This document shows positions 15,943 to 25,820 of a stretch of DNA of 64,000 nucleotides, piece by piece. Source of the stretch: Solitalea lacus (GTDB lineage Bacteria > Bacteroidota > Bacteroidia > Sphingobacteriales > Sphingobacteriaceae); contig NZ_CP091740.1 of NCBI RefSeq assembly GCF_022014595.1, positions 2,716,200 to 2,780,199 on the forward strand, in the 5' to 3' direction. Positions within the stretch are counted from its first letter, which is position 1. Each line of letters opens with the position of its first letter. Under the pieces are notes generated by a model. That model ran no database searches. It had not been told where the DNA came from and worked only from the letters and a program-made list of their open reading frames with translations. A program made the position numbers and the translations under genes.

Positions 15943-17268
15943 TTACCTGAAGAATTTAAAAATATCATTACCAAAAGCAAACACCATTAAACCGATAAGT
16001 ATAACGAAACCTACTACTTGGGCACGTTCCATAAATCTATCACTCAATGGTTTACCTTTTATCATTTCTACAATAAGGAATATAGCGTGACCTCCATCTA
16101 ATGCAGGGATAGGTAATAAGTTCATAAACGCTAATACCAGAGAAATTAAGCCGGTAAGTGTCCAAAAGTTAACCCAATCAAACGTACCTCCGTAAATTTG
16201 AGCCATACCAATAGGGCCTTGTACAGCCTTGCGAGGATCAACATCCCCTTTAAAAATCTTACCAAAGCCTTTAGCTTGATCGACCAAGGTTTGTTTTGCT
16301 TTTTCTGCTCCAATAGGAAGAGCCTCAGCCAAACTGAATTTATCGGTTTTAAAGTTTAGCCCAACAGCTTTAGGATGAAAACCAATTTTTCCCTCTTCTG
16401 TAACTTCTACAGGTAAACTGATGTTTTTTCCATTACGGACTACCTTCAACTCGGCATTTTTGCTCTTACGCACAGCCAGGGCTGATTGTATTTCGTCAAA
16501 AAAATGAATACTAGTTGAGTCAACAGCTACGATTTTATCTTCAGCCTGTAAGCCAGCTTTTTCAGCATTACTTCCAGCCTGAACTTTACCTACTACAAAC
16601 GGCAGGCGAGGTGAGATGAAAGCATTTTTACCACCTTCAACTTCAGAAACTTTTTCAATAAAATTAGAAGGGATATGAATCAAGGTATCTTTTCCGGCAC
16701 GGTCAACATTTAAGTTTACATTTCCGAACAACACTTTAGGACTCATCAAATCACTAAACCTCTCAACAGGCTTACCATCCACTCCTTTAATTTTGTCTCC
16801 GGTTTTTAAGCCTATTTCTTTACCTAACTCAAGGGCCTCAATACCGTATTTTACTTCCGAGTTAGGAAGATAAGTTTCACCATATTTAAAGGTCAATAAC
16901 CAAAAAATAAAGATACCAACCAATACATTTACAACAACTCCACCCAACATTACAATCAATCGTTGCCATGCTGGTTTTGAACGGAACTCCCAAGGCTGAG
17001 CAGGTTGTTTCATTGCCTCAACATCCATTGATTCATCAATCATTCCGGCAATTTTCACATATCCACCTAATGGAAGCCAACCGATACCATATTCAGTATC
17101 TCCTTTCTTGAAACTAAATAATTTTACTCCCCAGGCGTCAAAAAATAGATAGAATTTTTCAACCTTAATGCCAAATGCACGTGCAGCCAAATAATGGCCC
17201 AGCTCATGCAACACCACTAAAATTGAAAGTCCGGCCAACAGCTGGGCCGCCATGATTAATCCACTCAT
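15943..17268 (-). CDS. rseP: RIP metalloprotease RseP (site-2 protease)
   Basis: This 441-residue inner-membrane zinc protease performs intramembrane cleavage, for example of anti-sigma factors. The zinc-binding HELGH motif is at residues 21-25 in the first membrane segment. The second conserved motif, PALDGG, is near residues 388-393. Two PDZ-like domains lie between (about 130-300, with VVGKVQAGSNAEKAGLQAED in the second). A further membrane segment is at the C-terminus. The length is typical. It follows dxr by about 50 bases on the same strand, a common Bacteroidota gene order, so the two are probably co-transcribed. Confidence 0.95.
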   Translation of the reverse strand: MSGLIMAAQLLAGLSILVVLHELGHYLAARAFGIKVEKFYLFFDAWGVKLFSFKKGDTEYGIGWLPLGGYVKIAGMIDESMDVEAMKQPAQPWEFRSKPAWQRLIVMLGGVVVNVLVGIFIFWLLTFKYGETYLPNSEVKYGIEALELGKEIGLKTGDKIKGVDGKPVERFSDLMSPKVLFGNVNLNVDRAGKDTLIHIPSNFIEKVSEVEGGKNAFISPRLPFVVGKVQAGSNAEKAGLQAEDKIVAVDSTSIHFFDEIQSALAVRKSKNAELKVVRNGKNISLPVEVTEEGKIGFHPKAVGLNFKTDKFSLAEALPIGAEKAKQTLVDQAKGFGKIFKGDVDPRKAVQGPIGMAQIYGGTFDWVNFWTLTGLISLVLAFMNLLPIPALDGGHAIFLIVEMIKGKPLSDRFMERAQVVGFVILIGLMVFAFGNDIFKFFR

Positions 17269-17319
17269 TATTTCTTTAAAAGTTATAGGTCAAAATTAAA
17301 ATAAATCTTTATAATGGCA

Positions 17320-18468
17320 CTAACTTATTAGTTCCAAAGCCTTTATTCGAGCCTCACGATCTGTATAAACATAATCGTCATAACTTGGTTTGGCCACTTT
17401 AGTTACTTTTTGCATACATTCTTCTATAATATCCGACATCTGCAAAAAACCGATTTTATCCTTCAAAAATGCATCCACAACCACTTCATTGGCAGCATTT
17501 ATGACACAAGGGCAGTTTCCTCCGATTTCAAGAGCTTCAAAAGCCAGGGCAAGATTACGAAATATTCTGATGTCAGGTGCTTCGAATGACAATTTAGGAA
17601 AATCAATAAAGCTAAAACGTGGAAAATCACTTTTTATTCTCTGCGGATAAGCCATGGCATACTGAATGGGCAACTTCATATCGGGTAAGCCCATCTGAGC
17701 TTTAATTGAACCATCATTAAATTGCACCATAGAATGAATTATAGATTGGGGATGAATAACAACCTCAATTTGATTGATATCCAAATTGAACAACCATTTC
17801 GCTTCAATCACCTCCAGACCTTTATTCATCAAACTGGCTGAATCAATAGTAATTTTAGCTCCCATGCTCCAGTTTGGATGTTTTAATGCCTGATGTTTAG
17901 TAACCATTTTTAAGTCATCCAATCCTTTTCCCCTGAATGGCCCTCCCGATGCGGTAAGAATAATTTTTTCAATAGGATTATGATCTTCACCAGTTAAACA
18001 CTGAAAAATTGCAGAATGCTCCGAATCAACCGGTAAAATTGACACTTGATGCAACTTGGCTAATTCGGTCACCAAATCACCTGCTACCACTAACGTTTCT
18101 TTGTTTGCTAAGGCGATATTTTTTCCTGCTTTAATAGCAGCAATTGTTGGACGTAAACCAACATAACCAACCAAAGCAGTCAATACCATATCTACGGAAT
18201 CATACTGCACCACTTCTGCTAAAGCCGCCTCACCAGCCAAAACCAGAATAGGAGTGGTGGACAAAGCATTTTTCACATACTGATATTTTGACTCATCAGC
18301 AACAACTACCGCTTTTGGACTAAACCGTAATGCTTGCTGAATTAATAAATCAGCATTACCATTAACTGTTAATACTTCTGCTTTAAATTTATCAGGATTT
18401 GCAGCTATCACCTCCAACGCCTGAGTACCTATTGAGCCGCTTGACCCTAAAATTGCAATTCGTTTCAT
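17320..18468 (-). CDS. dxr: 1-deoxy-D-xylulose 5-phosphate reductoisomerase
   Basis: Dxr catalyses the second step of the MEP isoprenoid pathway, converting DXP to MEP with NADPH. The NADPH-binding motif GSSGSIGTQ is at residues 8-16. The metal-binding site DSEH is at 148-151, and the catalytic-loop region with NPIEKIILTASGGPFRG is downstream of it. The 382-residue length matches the family. The enzyme is cytoplasmic and a soluble homodimer in other bacteria. It heads the dxr-rseP unit. Confidence 0.96.
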   Translation of the reverse strand: MKRIAILGSSGSIGTQALEVIAANPDKFKAEVLTVNGNADLLIQQALRFSPKAVVVADESKYQYVKNALSTTPILVLAGEAALAEVVQYDSVDMVLTALVGYVGLRPTIAAIKAGKNIALANKETLVVAGDLVTELAKLHQVSILPVDSEHSAIFQCLTGEDHNPIEKIILTASGGPFRGKGLDDLKMVTKHQALKHPNWSMGAKITIDSASLMNKGLEVIEAKWLFNLDINQIEVVIHPQSIIHSMVQFNDGSIKAQMGLPDMKLPIQYAMAYPQRIKSDFPRFSFIDFPKLSFEAPDIRIFRNLALAFEALEIGGNCPCVINAANEVVVDAFLKDKIGFLQMSDIIEECMQKVTKVAKPSYDDYVYTDREARIKALELIS

Positions 18469-18604
18469 TTATTATTCAAAATCTCATAGAGAGATTTTCT
18501 ATTTACCTCAAAATTAGTCCCAGAGTTACAAAAAGTTTCAGAAAAATTTATTTCCTAAATGCAAAACTGACTTAATTCAATTATAATTTTACAATTTACT
18601 ATCC

Positions 18605-20107
18605 TCAACCGATAAATTCACGTTGCAATTCATCGGCAATCTTCCTATCATTAGACAACCTTGGCATTTTATTTTGCCCGCCCAGTTTCCCTTTAGAACG
18701 CATATAATTTATGAAAGAATCTTTTTGCATTTTCCTGATTTTAAGTGGCTGTAATACATTCCCTTCTATCAAATCAAAGTAATATACGTTTTTTTGCTGC
18801 ATCAGCTTATCAACCTTTGACCTAAATTGCTCTATGTCTTTAGGCTGATGTGAACCAAACTCTACAAACCACTCATGAAATGGCAATCCACCTTCAGGGT
18901 CATTCACTTGCGGCGCAACTGTAAATTCAACCACATCAACACCTTCTTCTTTAGCAACAGTCATTAATGCGTATTCTACTTCTTCACCAATTACATGTTC
19001 TCCAAAGGCAGAAATAAAATGTTTTATACGTCCGGTTACGATAATTCTATATGGATTTTTGGATACAAATTTAACTGTATCACCAATACTATATCCCCAC
19101 AAGCCTGCATTAGTATTTAAAATGATAGCATAATTCTTATCCAGCTCTATTTCATTCAACCAAATGCGAGAAGGATTTTCATTAAAATATTCGTCTACCG
19201 GGATAAACTCATAAAAAATACCGGCATCAACATTTAATAATAAGCCATTAGATTTTTGAGAATCCTGAAAAGCGATAAATCCTTCAGAAGCAGGGTAAGT
19301 TTCAATTGAATCAACCTTTTTACCAATGCTTTTCTCCAATTTGGCCCTGTAGGGTTCAAAATTTACACCTCCGTAAACAAATAAATTAAAGTTGGGAAAG
19401 ATATCCTTTACCGGTTTTCCTGTTTTGGCAGATAAACGGTCAAAATACATCTGCACCCAAGGTGGAATCCCCGAAATAAGTGTCATATTCTCGTTCACGG
19501 TTTCTTCCACAATAGCATCTACTTTTTCCTCCCAATCTTCAATACAGTTGGTTTCCCAAGATGGCATACGATTGCGCTGCAAATATTGCGGAACATAGTG
19601 AGCTGATATACCGGACAAACGACCAACTTGAATGCCATTCTTTTCCTCCATTTCTGGACTGCCCTGCAAAAAAATTATTTTACCATTTACAAACCGGGCA
19701 TTACCTGTTTCGGCTATATACATTAGCAATGCATTGCGAGCAGCATTTACATGCTCAGGCATGGATTCTTTAGAAATAGGTATATACTTAACTCCAGAAG
19801 TAGTTCCTGAAGTTTTTGCAAAGTACAAAGGTTTACCAGGCCATAGAATATTTCTATCCCCATGAACCACTTTATCTATATAAGGCTTTAACAACTCATA
19901 ATCACCAATGGGAACCCGTTTTTTAAAGTCCTCATAGGTTTTAATTGATGAAAACTGATGATCCAGACCATAAAGAGTTTCTTTTGCATCAGTCAATAGT
20001 TTATGAAACCATTTTTCCTGCAATGCAACAGCCTGCATGTTCCATTTACGGATTTTCTTTGCCGTATACCAGGCAAGCGGTTTACTTAATAAGGATTTCA
20101 GACCCAT
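18605..20107 (-). CDS. GH3 auxin-responsive promoter family protein
   Basis: A protein of about 500 residues of the GH3 family, related to acyl-adenylating enzymes. The adenylation-type motif KTSGTTSGVKYIPIS is at about residues 102-116, with YPASEGFIAF and YSIGDTVKFVS further on as expected for the ANL-like fold. Bacterial members are widespread in Bacteroidota but their substrate is not established. The frame starts with TTG at 20116, but I prefer the ATG at 20107 because the TTG falls inside a TATATTTG box (20114-20121, minus strand) that looks like a promoter. The gene stands alone. Confidence 0.9.
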   Translation of the reverse strand: MGLKSLLSKPLAWYTAKKIRKWNMQAVALQEKWFHKLLTDAKETLYGLDHQFSSIKTYEDFKKRVPIGDYELLKPYIDKVVHGDRNILWPGKPLYFAKTSGTTSGVKYIPISKESMPEHVNAARNALLMYIAETGNARFVNGKIIFLQGSPEMEEKNGIQVGRLSGISAHYVPQYLQRNRMPSWETNCIEDWEEKVDAIVEETVNENMTLISGIPPWVQMYFDRLSAKTGKPVKDIFPNFNLFVYGGVNFEPYRAKLEKSIGKKVDSIETYPASEGFIAFQDSQKSNGLLLNVDAGIFYEFIPVDEYFNENPSRIWLNEIELDKNYAIILNTNAGLWGYSIGDTVKFVSKNPYRIIVTGRIKHFISAFGEHVIGEEVEYALMTVAKEEGVDVVEFTVAPQVNDPEGGLPFHEWFVEFGSHQPKDIEQFRSKVDKLMQQKNVYYFDLIEGNVLQPLKIRKMQKDSFINYMRSKGKLGGQNKMPRLSNDRKIADELQREFIG

Positions 20108-20311
20108 AAGCGGCAAATATAGAGGTTATACAAGAAGTTGGGAAACTACGACAACTATTTAATCTGGCAGTATTTTAGTATTAATTATAAATCAAACCTA
20201 ACTCAGACAGCTTACAATTAATTACTGAACATTATAATTAAGTAATTGGATATTTTTGAAACTTATAGAAATCAAAATAGATTATTGTACCTTTTTATAA
20301 CTCTTAATTAA

Positions 20312-20797
20312 ATGCAACAACCACCAAGAATTGAGACTTTAAAACCTAAAAAATTAATTGGCAAACGGCTGACAATGTGCTTAGCTGAAAATAGGACCTT
20401 TGAACTTTGGAGTAGTTTTATGCCTTTAAGAAAGACTATTCAAAACCAGCTTGGTTCTAACTTATATTCCATGCAGGTATATGAACCTGGCTTAGACTTC
20501 AACCTATTTGATCTTCAAACAACATTTGAAAAATGGGCAGCTGTTGAAGTTTCAGATTTCAATTCAGTTCCGGCTTCAATGGAAACTTATGAGCTACAGG
20601 GAGGATTATATGCAGTGTTTATTCATAAAGGACCACCAAGTGCTTTTCAAGCAACTTTTCAGTATATTTTTAAAGAATGGCTCCCCAATTCGGGATATAT
20701 GGTGGATACACGCGAGCATTTTGAACTTTTGGGAGATAAATACCGCAATAATCAACCTGATTCGGAAGAAGAAGTTTGGGTTCCAATTCGAAGATAA
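20312..20797 (+). CDS. GyrI-like/effector-binding-domain protein
   Basis: A 161-residue single-domain protein resembling the GyrI-like (AraC effector-binding, SOUL-related) fold. It starts with the IETLKPKKLIGKRLTM strand, has the middle FEKWAAVEVSDF segment, and ends with EYLELLGDKY-like and SEEEVWVPIR strands (here HFELLGDKYRNN and EEEVWVPIRR), the hallmark C-terminal part of the family. Such proteins bind small molecules or, as in GyrI, modulate gyrase. No DNA-binding domain is attached. It is monocistronic; the next gene starts about 100 bases later. Confidence 0.8.
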   Translation: MQQPPRIETLKPKKLIGKRLTMCLAENRTFELWSSFMPLRKTIQNQLGSNLYSMQVYEPGLDFNLFDLQTTFEKWAAVEVSDFNSVPASMETYELQGGLYAVFIHKGPPSAFQATFQYIFKEWLPNSGYMVDTREHFELLGDKYRNNQPDSEEEVWVPIRR

Positions 20798-20900
20798 AAG
20801 CCTAAATAATCTGAATATGAATGTTAGTATTTTCCAATACCGTTACCTAATCAGTTAGCCGCCACTATTTGGAATTGTATTAAAACCATATGCCAAGACA

Positions 20901-21950
20901 ATGAAAAAGGTTAACAAAACTACACAAGTGGAGATTCAATCGAAATGGCAACAAATTATTCTCTTAATCATTCTTGGTTATGAAGCAGCCGGGGCGTTAT
21001 TAGGGGGCATCCTTTTGATTGCTGGCCCTGATGGCCACCTCATGGACATGCCTGTTGGCATAATGAATGGCGTATTTCGTAATTTCCTGGTTCCCGGCAT
21101 TATTCTATTGGGATTGGGAATACTAAATTCTTTTGCCTTTGTATCCGTAATTCACAGGGCAACTGCAGATTGGTTTATGTCGGGATTTGCTTTGGGGGGA
21201 TTGTTTATCTGGTTCGTTGTTGAAATTATTATTCTGCAAGAGCTGCATTGGTTGCATGCCATGTGGGGCATACCAGTGTTATTGGGTTGGATGGTGGCCA
21301 TCCCACTAATTGCTTCACGTAATGCGACAGGGCCAAAAGCTTTACTCATTTGTGGGATTCTTTCTTCCATTTGGTATATCGCCATAAATATATATGTGCC
21401 ATTGAAATATGAGGGATACAATATGGCATCTTATACAGTAAGTGAACTATCTGCAATAGGTGCCCCTACAAGAGTGTTATGGGTATTACTATGCCTATTA
21501 TATTCACTGCTATTTGCTGCTTTTGGCTGGGGTGTTTTGCAAGTAGCAAAAGAGAACTACCATTTGCGACTGGTGGGGTATTTAATTCTTGCTTACTGCA
21601 TCTTCGGTTTTTATTGGCCTCCTATGCACATGCGTGGCAATGAACCGAATTTGAGCGACACATTGCACATCGTTTGGGCTATTGTAACAAATATCTTTAT
21701 GTGGCTCTTTATGGGTTTTGGAGCAGCAACTTTAGGCAAGCAATTCCGCATCTATACTATCATCTCCATAATTCTTCATATTATTTTTGGCATCCTTACC
21801 TTTTCGGAAGCTCCAAACATTGCAATTAATAGTCCTACACCAATGATTGGAAATTGGGAACGCATCAATATTGGTATCTTTATGATTTGGGTAATTATGT
21901 TGGCGATTGTTCTACTTCGAAGGGAGAATCGATTAGTTGAAAAAATATAA
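20901..21950 (+). CDS. multi-pass membrane protein with DUF998-like C-terminal half
   Basis: This 349-residue integral membrane protein has about ten predicted hydrophobic segments. The N-terminal half (about 1-140) has four. The C-terminal half (about 145-345) looks like a DUF998 domain, with the conserved YTVSELSAIGAPTR stretch after a hydrophobic helix. No charged catalytic cluster is evident and the function is unknown. The two halves suggest a fusion of two membrane domains. It converges on the ABC-F gene, with an inverted repeat (22034-22068) between them. Confidence 0.75.
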   Translation: MKKVNKTTQVEIQSKWQQIILLIILGYEAAGALLGGILLIAGPDGHLMDMPVGIMNGVFRNFLVPGIILLGLGILNSFAFVSVIHRATADWFMSGFALGGLFIWFVVEIIILQELHWLHAMWGIPVLLGWMVAIPLIASRNATGPKALLICGILSSIWYIAINIYVPLKYEGYNMASYTVSELSAIGAPTRVLWVLLCLLYSLLFAAFGWGVLQVAKENYHLRLVGYLILAYCIFGFYWPPMHMRGNEPNLSDTLHIVWAIVTNIFMWLFMGFGAATLGKQFRIYTIISIILHIIFGILTFSEAPNIAINSPTPMIGNWERINIGIFMIWVIMLAIVLLRRENRLVEKI

Positions 21951-22033
21951 TAGCCACTAAACGAATAAATGTTGCCTACGCAACAAACCAAGCAGGTTGA
22001 GATATCTGACGGTCATAGACCTCTGTATTATTT

Positions 22034-22068
22034 GTAGTCCGAAGATATGTTCCGCTTCTTCGGACTAC
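22034..22068. terminator. 12-bp inverted repeat between convergent genes
   Basis: GTAGTCCGAAGA and TCTTCGGACTAC are perfect complements around an 11-base loop. It lies between the convergent membrane-protein and ABC-F genes and could end transcription from either side. There is no long T-run. Confidence 0.5.
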
Positions 22069-22084
22069 AGGGAGTAAATACCTT

Positions 22085-23719
22085 CTAGTTTTGTTCAATT
22101 TCCTTTAAACTATCCATTTTCTTGTAGGCTAAGAATCCTTTGATGTCTTCAAAGTGTTCTCGGACGCGTTTATTACCAAACTCGAATACTTTGTTTACTA
22201 ACCCATCCAAGAAATCCCTATCATGGGATACCAAAATCAGAGTTCCATCAAAATCCTTCAAAGCGTCCTTGATAATGTCCTTAGTCTTCATGTCCAAATG
22301 GTTCGTTGGCTCATCCAGAATCAACACATTTACTGGTTCCAACAGCAATTTAATCATTGCCAGACGCGTTTTCTCGCCACCAGAAAGTACTTTAACTTTT
22401 TTTGTGGTATCATCGCCACTAAACATAAAGGCACCCAAAAGGTCTTTGATCTTTATCGTCCCATCGCTTAACGGAATCTGATCAATGGTTTCGAATACAG
22501 TTAAGTTCTCATCCAGCAAGGCAGCCTGATTTTGGGCAAAGTACCCAATCTTGGCATTATGTCCTACTTTTAATCCACCTTCAAAATCAATCTCGCCCAT
22601 AATTGCTTTAATCATGGTCGACTTACCTTCACCATTTTTACCTACAAAAGCTATTTTCTCACCTCGTTCAATCACCATCGATGCTTTTTCAAATACGGTA
22701 TGATCTCCATAAGTTTTGGTCAGTTCTTCTACCATTACCGGATATTGCCCAGAACGTGGTGATGGTGGAAACTTCAATCGCAATGCCGAAGTATCCACTT
22801 CATCGATTTGAATAACCTCGAGCTTTTCGAGCATCTTTACACGCGATTGCACCTGCAAAGTTTTGGAATAAGTCCCCCTAAATCGGTCTATAAATTCTTG
22901 GTTATCTGCTATAAATCGTTGTTGCTCCTCATAAGCTTTCAATTGGTGTACCCGACGCTCAGCACGCAACTGGAGGTAATGGCTATATTTAGCTTTGTAA
23001 TCATATATTCTACCCATAGTAACCTCAATGGTACGATTGGTAATGTTATCAACAAAGGCACGATCGTGCGAAATCACCATAACCGCCTTTGCCGAGTTGA
23101 TCAAAAAATCTTCCAACCATTGTATACTTTCGATATCCATGTGGTTGGTAGGCTCATCAAGTAAGATGAGATCAGGTTTTTTTAACAGAATTTTGGCCAA
23201 CTCGATACGCATGCGCCATCCACCCGAAAACTCTGAGGTTTGGCGGGTAAAGTCCTTACGATCGAAGCCTAAGCCTTTTAGCACCTTTTCTACCTCAGCT
23301 TCATAATTAGTCTCTTCGATCGAATAAAATTTCTCGCTCAATTCCGACATGCGTTCGATCAACTTCATATAATCATCACTTTCGTAATCGGTCCGAATAG
23401 TAAGTTGCTCATTCACCTCATCAAGCTCTTTTTGCATCTGGTTTACCTCTTCGAAGGCTTTCATAGTTTCTTCAAAAACGGTAACATTATCCTGAGTAAG
23501 CAAATGCTGTGGCAAATATGCTATTACTGCGTCTTTTGGACCGGTTACGTTACCCGAAGTAGGCTTAGCCGCATTTGCAATAATCTTTAGGATAGTTGAC
23601 TTGCCTGCGCCATTCTTACCCATCAGGGCAATCTTATCATTCTCGTTTATCGAAAAGGTTACGTCGCTAAACAAGGTGGTTCCGCCAAATGAAACGGATA
23701 TGTTATTTACATTAATCAC
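22085..23719 (-). CDS. ABC-F family ATPase (ribosome-associated translation factor)
   Basis: A 544-residue protein with two nucleotide-binding domains and no membrane segment, typical of ABC-F. Walker A sites are GKNGAGKST (about residues 34-42) and GKNGEGKST in the second half. Signature motifs are FSGGWRMR and LSGGEKTR, and both Walker B motifs read LDEPTNH. The linker with two long charged helices (about 230-290) is the P-site tRNA-interaction motif region. It is closest in layout to YbiT/EttA-type factors, not to a clear antibiotic-resistance subgroup. Translation starts at GTG 23719 (MINVNNISVSFGG). Confidence 0.92.
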   Translation of the reverse strand: MINVNNISVSFGGTTLFSDVTFSINENDKIALMGKNGAGKSTILKIIANAAKPTSGNVTGPKDAVIAYLPQHLLTQDNVTVFEETMKAFEEVNQMQKELDEVNEQLTIRTDYESDDYMKLIERMSELSEKFYSIEETNYEAEVEKVLKGLGFDRKDFTRQTSEFSGGWRMRIELAKILLKKPDLILLDEPTNHMDIESIQWLEDFLINSAKAVMVISHDRAFVDNITNRTIEVTMGRIYDYKAKYSHYLQLRAERRVHQLKAYEEQQRFIADNQEFIDRFRGTYSKTLQVQSRVKMLEKLEVIQIDEVDTSALRLKFPPSPRSGQYPVMVEELTKTYGDHTVFEKASMVIERGEKIAFVGKNGEGKSTMIKAIMGEIDFEGGLKVGHNAKIGYFAQNQAALLDENLTVFETIDQIPLSDGTIKIKDLLGAFMFSGDDTTKKVKVLSGGEKTRLAMIKLLLEPVNVLILDEPTNHLDMKTKDIIKDALKDFDGTLILVSHDRDFLDGLVNKVFEFGNKRVREHFEDIKGFLAYKKMDSLKEIEQN

Positions 23720-23744
23720 AATACAGGAATATTAAAAATTGCGG

Positions 23745-23752
23745 CAAAGATA
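23745..23752 (-). promoter_or_regulatory. Bacteroidota-type promoter of the ABC-F gene
   Basis: The minus strand reads TATCTTTG, a perfect TAnnTTTG -7 box about 25 bases upstream of the GTG start. No strong -33 box is seen. Confidence 0.6.
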
Positions 23753-23906
23753 TAGGAAAGACATCGGATTATGGTGAGAGAAATAGTAGACTTAATTAAT
23801 TCTCATGGATTTGAAATAAGTTTTATAATGTTTTTAATTAAAAAGAATTTAAAATTATTTAGCATTTACCACTGCCATTAAATTTTACTCATAATATAAT
23901 TGTAAG

Positions 23907-24270
23907 AGAAAAAATCATCTTTATTTATTCTCCTGTTAATTTTCATTTCCTGTTACGTTTCTGCACAAACAGCATCTCCCTTAGTGCAAAAATTATATAA
24001 TGGCGAATGGCCTTCAAAGGTGAAATTCAAAAAAACTATGATGAGTTTTTGGAACAACGAGCTATTGAAGCCTATATGCTTGCTTTGTCCGCATTGAATG
24101 TGATTGGCATGCGCGATGGATCTGAAGCAACTTTTGGAAAAGGTTATAATGTATTACCTATTTGGAAAGATCGAATGAATGCAAAAACTCTTGTTCCAAC
24201 TCCAAATTGCGATGTAATTTATTCAATGAACTATTTGAATTTAAAAGAAACCGGTCCATTAGCTTTTTAG
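23907..24270 (+). pseudogene. truncated, frameshifted DUF1254-family secreted protein
   Basis: A signal-peptide-like segment (ILLLIFISCYVSAQ) in one frame continues to GEWPSK. A second frame, from about 24007, carries a DUF1254 N-terminal region (AIEAYMLALSALNVIGMRDG, then PTPNCDVIYSMNYL) and ends at TAG 24268-24270. No start codon precedes the signal segment, the frames are shifted, and the C-terminal two thirds of the family are missing. The gene is dead. Confidence 0.7.
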
Positions 24271-24344
24271 TACACCTATCAGTTGTGCATTTATAAAATC
24301 ATTAGGAAGATTCATTGCAAACGAGCACGAGATTGAACTGAGAT

Positions 24345-25065
24345 TTATGAAAGTTTCAATGCAATATCAAGACGTTGAGCCACAATACCCCAATTAATGA
24401 TGTTAAAAAGATTGTCGACAAAATCATTGCGCTTGTTTTTGAATTTCAGGTAATAAGCATGCTCCCACACATCGATCACTAGTAACGGAATAACGCCCCA
24501 TTGAGTTAATTTTTCATGATTTTCACATTGAAGTAATGTGAGTTTATCTGTGTAGGGTTGATAACCTAAAATTCCCCATCCGTTTCCATCTACATCTTTA
24601 GAAATTTTAGAGAGATAGCCTTTTAATTTATCATAGCTGCCAAAATCTCTTTCTATTCGTTTTAACAAATTCCCTGTAGGATCATTTTTTTTATTGGTGA
24701 GATTTGTCCAAAAGATGCTGTGAAGAATGTGGCTGGAAAGATGGTAAGAAAGCTTTTTAGTCCAATAGTCCACTGTTTCAAGATTACCAGTTTGAAGTGC
24801 GGCTTGTATCTGCTGTAGATCTTTGTTTGCACCCTTTACTGCTCCTCCGTGGTGAAAGGTATAATGCATGCAGCGTTTCTTCATCCATATAGGGTTCTAA
24901 GAAGTTCTGATTATAAGGAAGCGGAATTTGAATAAAATTTCCATCCTTGTCGGTGAGTTTGTCAATGCCGTTTTGCAGAAAATTAGCTGAAAAAACTGAA
25001 TTATTGGGGAGTACCGAAGTTCCACCAAGCAAAAAAGACGAAGTAATAAATCCTTTTCGGTTCAT
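24345..25065 (-). pseudogene. iron/manganese superoxide dismutase with a frameshift
   Basis: The 5' frame (24784-25065) encodes a signal-peptide-like start (MNRKGFITSSFLLGG) and the beginning of a Fe/Mn superoxide dismutase (PYNQNFLEPYMDEETLH). The 3' frame (24345-24884) continues with MHYTFHHGGAVKGANKDLQ, SHILHSIFWTNL and the metal-binding VIDVWEHAYYLKFKNKR. The two frames meet at about 24856-24866 around CTGCATGCAT, where one or two bases are out of register right at the first metal-ligand helix. A single small indel therefore breaks an otherwise full-length exported superoxide dismutase. A sequencing error is possible. Confidence 0.8.
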
Positions 25066-25164
25066 ATAATAAACGATTTAAAATAAGTGCCAATAATTGA
25101 ATATATGTAAGCACCCGACCAACCCCATCTTTACAGTTTCCTCCTGGTATCTTTTCTTTGTTGG

Positions 25165-25440
25165 ATGAAAAAAATAGAGCAAATGCGCCTAGCCGTGCAG
25201 CAATGGAAAGAAAGCGGGTTAACCCAGCAAGCTTATTGTGAAATGATCGGGGTAAAGCGAACTACGTTTGCCAACTGGGTGGCACGATGTAAAGCAAGGA
25301 CTGAAACAGGTTTTATTGCCATCACTCCCCCAACTGAAGCGGTCTCAGCAACCCTTGAGATCATCTATCCTAATGGCGTACGGCTTAACGCAAGTTCCGC
25401 TCCTGTGCATCTCCTTGCTGAACTGATCCGCCTCTACTGA
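25165..25440 (+). CDS. tnpA: IS66 accessory protein TnpA
   Basis: A 91-residue protein with an N-terminal helix-turn-helix (SGLTQQAYCEMIGVKRTTFANW) and a C-terminal beta segment ending in NGVRLNASSAPVHLLAELI. This is the TnpA accessory protein of IS66 elements, needed for transposition but without catalytic residues. Its stop overlaps the tnpB start, so the two are translationally coupled. Confidence 0.9.
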   Translation: MKKIEQMRLAVQQWKESGLTQQAYCEMIGVKRTTFANWVARCKARTETGFIAITPPTEAVSATLEIIYPNGVRLNASSAPVHLLAELIRLY

Positions 25441-25769
25441 TGTTTAGCCTGAACTCTTCTCATCGGTATTTGCTGTACCAGGGACACTGCGATATGCGCA
25501 AATCATTCGACGGCTTGTGTGGCTTGGTTGCTTCGGAGCTCAAGGGGAATGCTACCAGTGGGGACGTCTTCGTCTTTCTAAACCGGCAGCGCACCCATAT
25601 CAAGCTGCTGCATTGGGAACACGGAGGCTTTGTGTTGTACTATAAGCGCCTGGAAGAGGGGACCTTCCCGGCATCGTCCAAAGGGCAGCTGAGCTGGGCG
25701 GATCTGGTGCTGATGATCGAAGGGGTCGAGGTGCAAAAGAGTCGACAGTTACGCCGCTACCAAGTATAA
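25440..25769 (+). CDS. tnpB: IS66 accessory protein TnpB (IS66 Orf2-like)
   Basis: A 109-residue IS66 Orf2 protein with the family pattern YLYQGHCDMRKSFDGLCGLV near the start (here preceded by HRYL), then DVFVFLNRQRTHIKLLHWE and GGFVLYYKRLEEGTF. It is essential for IS66 transposition and has no known enzymatic activity. It overlaps tnpA by one base and lies about 50 bases before tnpC. Confidence 0.93.
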   Translation: MFSLNSSHRYLLYQGHCDMRKSFDGLCGLVASELKGNATSGDVFVFLNRQRTHIKLLHWEHGGFVLYYKRLEEGTFPASSKGQLSWADLVLMIEGVEVQKSRQLRRYQV

Positions 25770-25820
25770 AAAAGTGCCTTTTTATTTGCCCAAATGCGGT
25801 TTTTTGCTTATTTTCACGTC

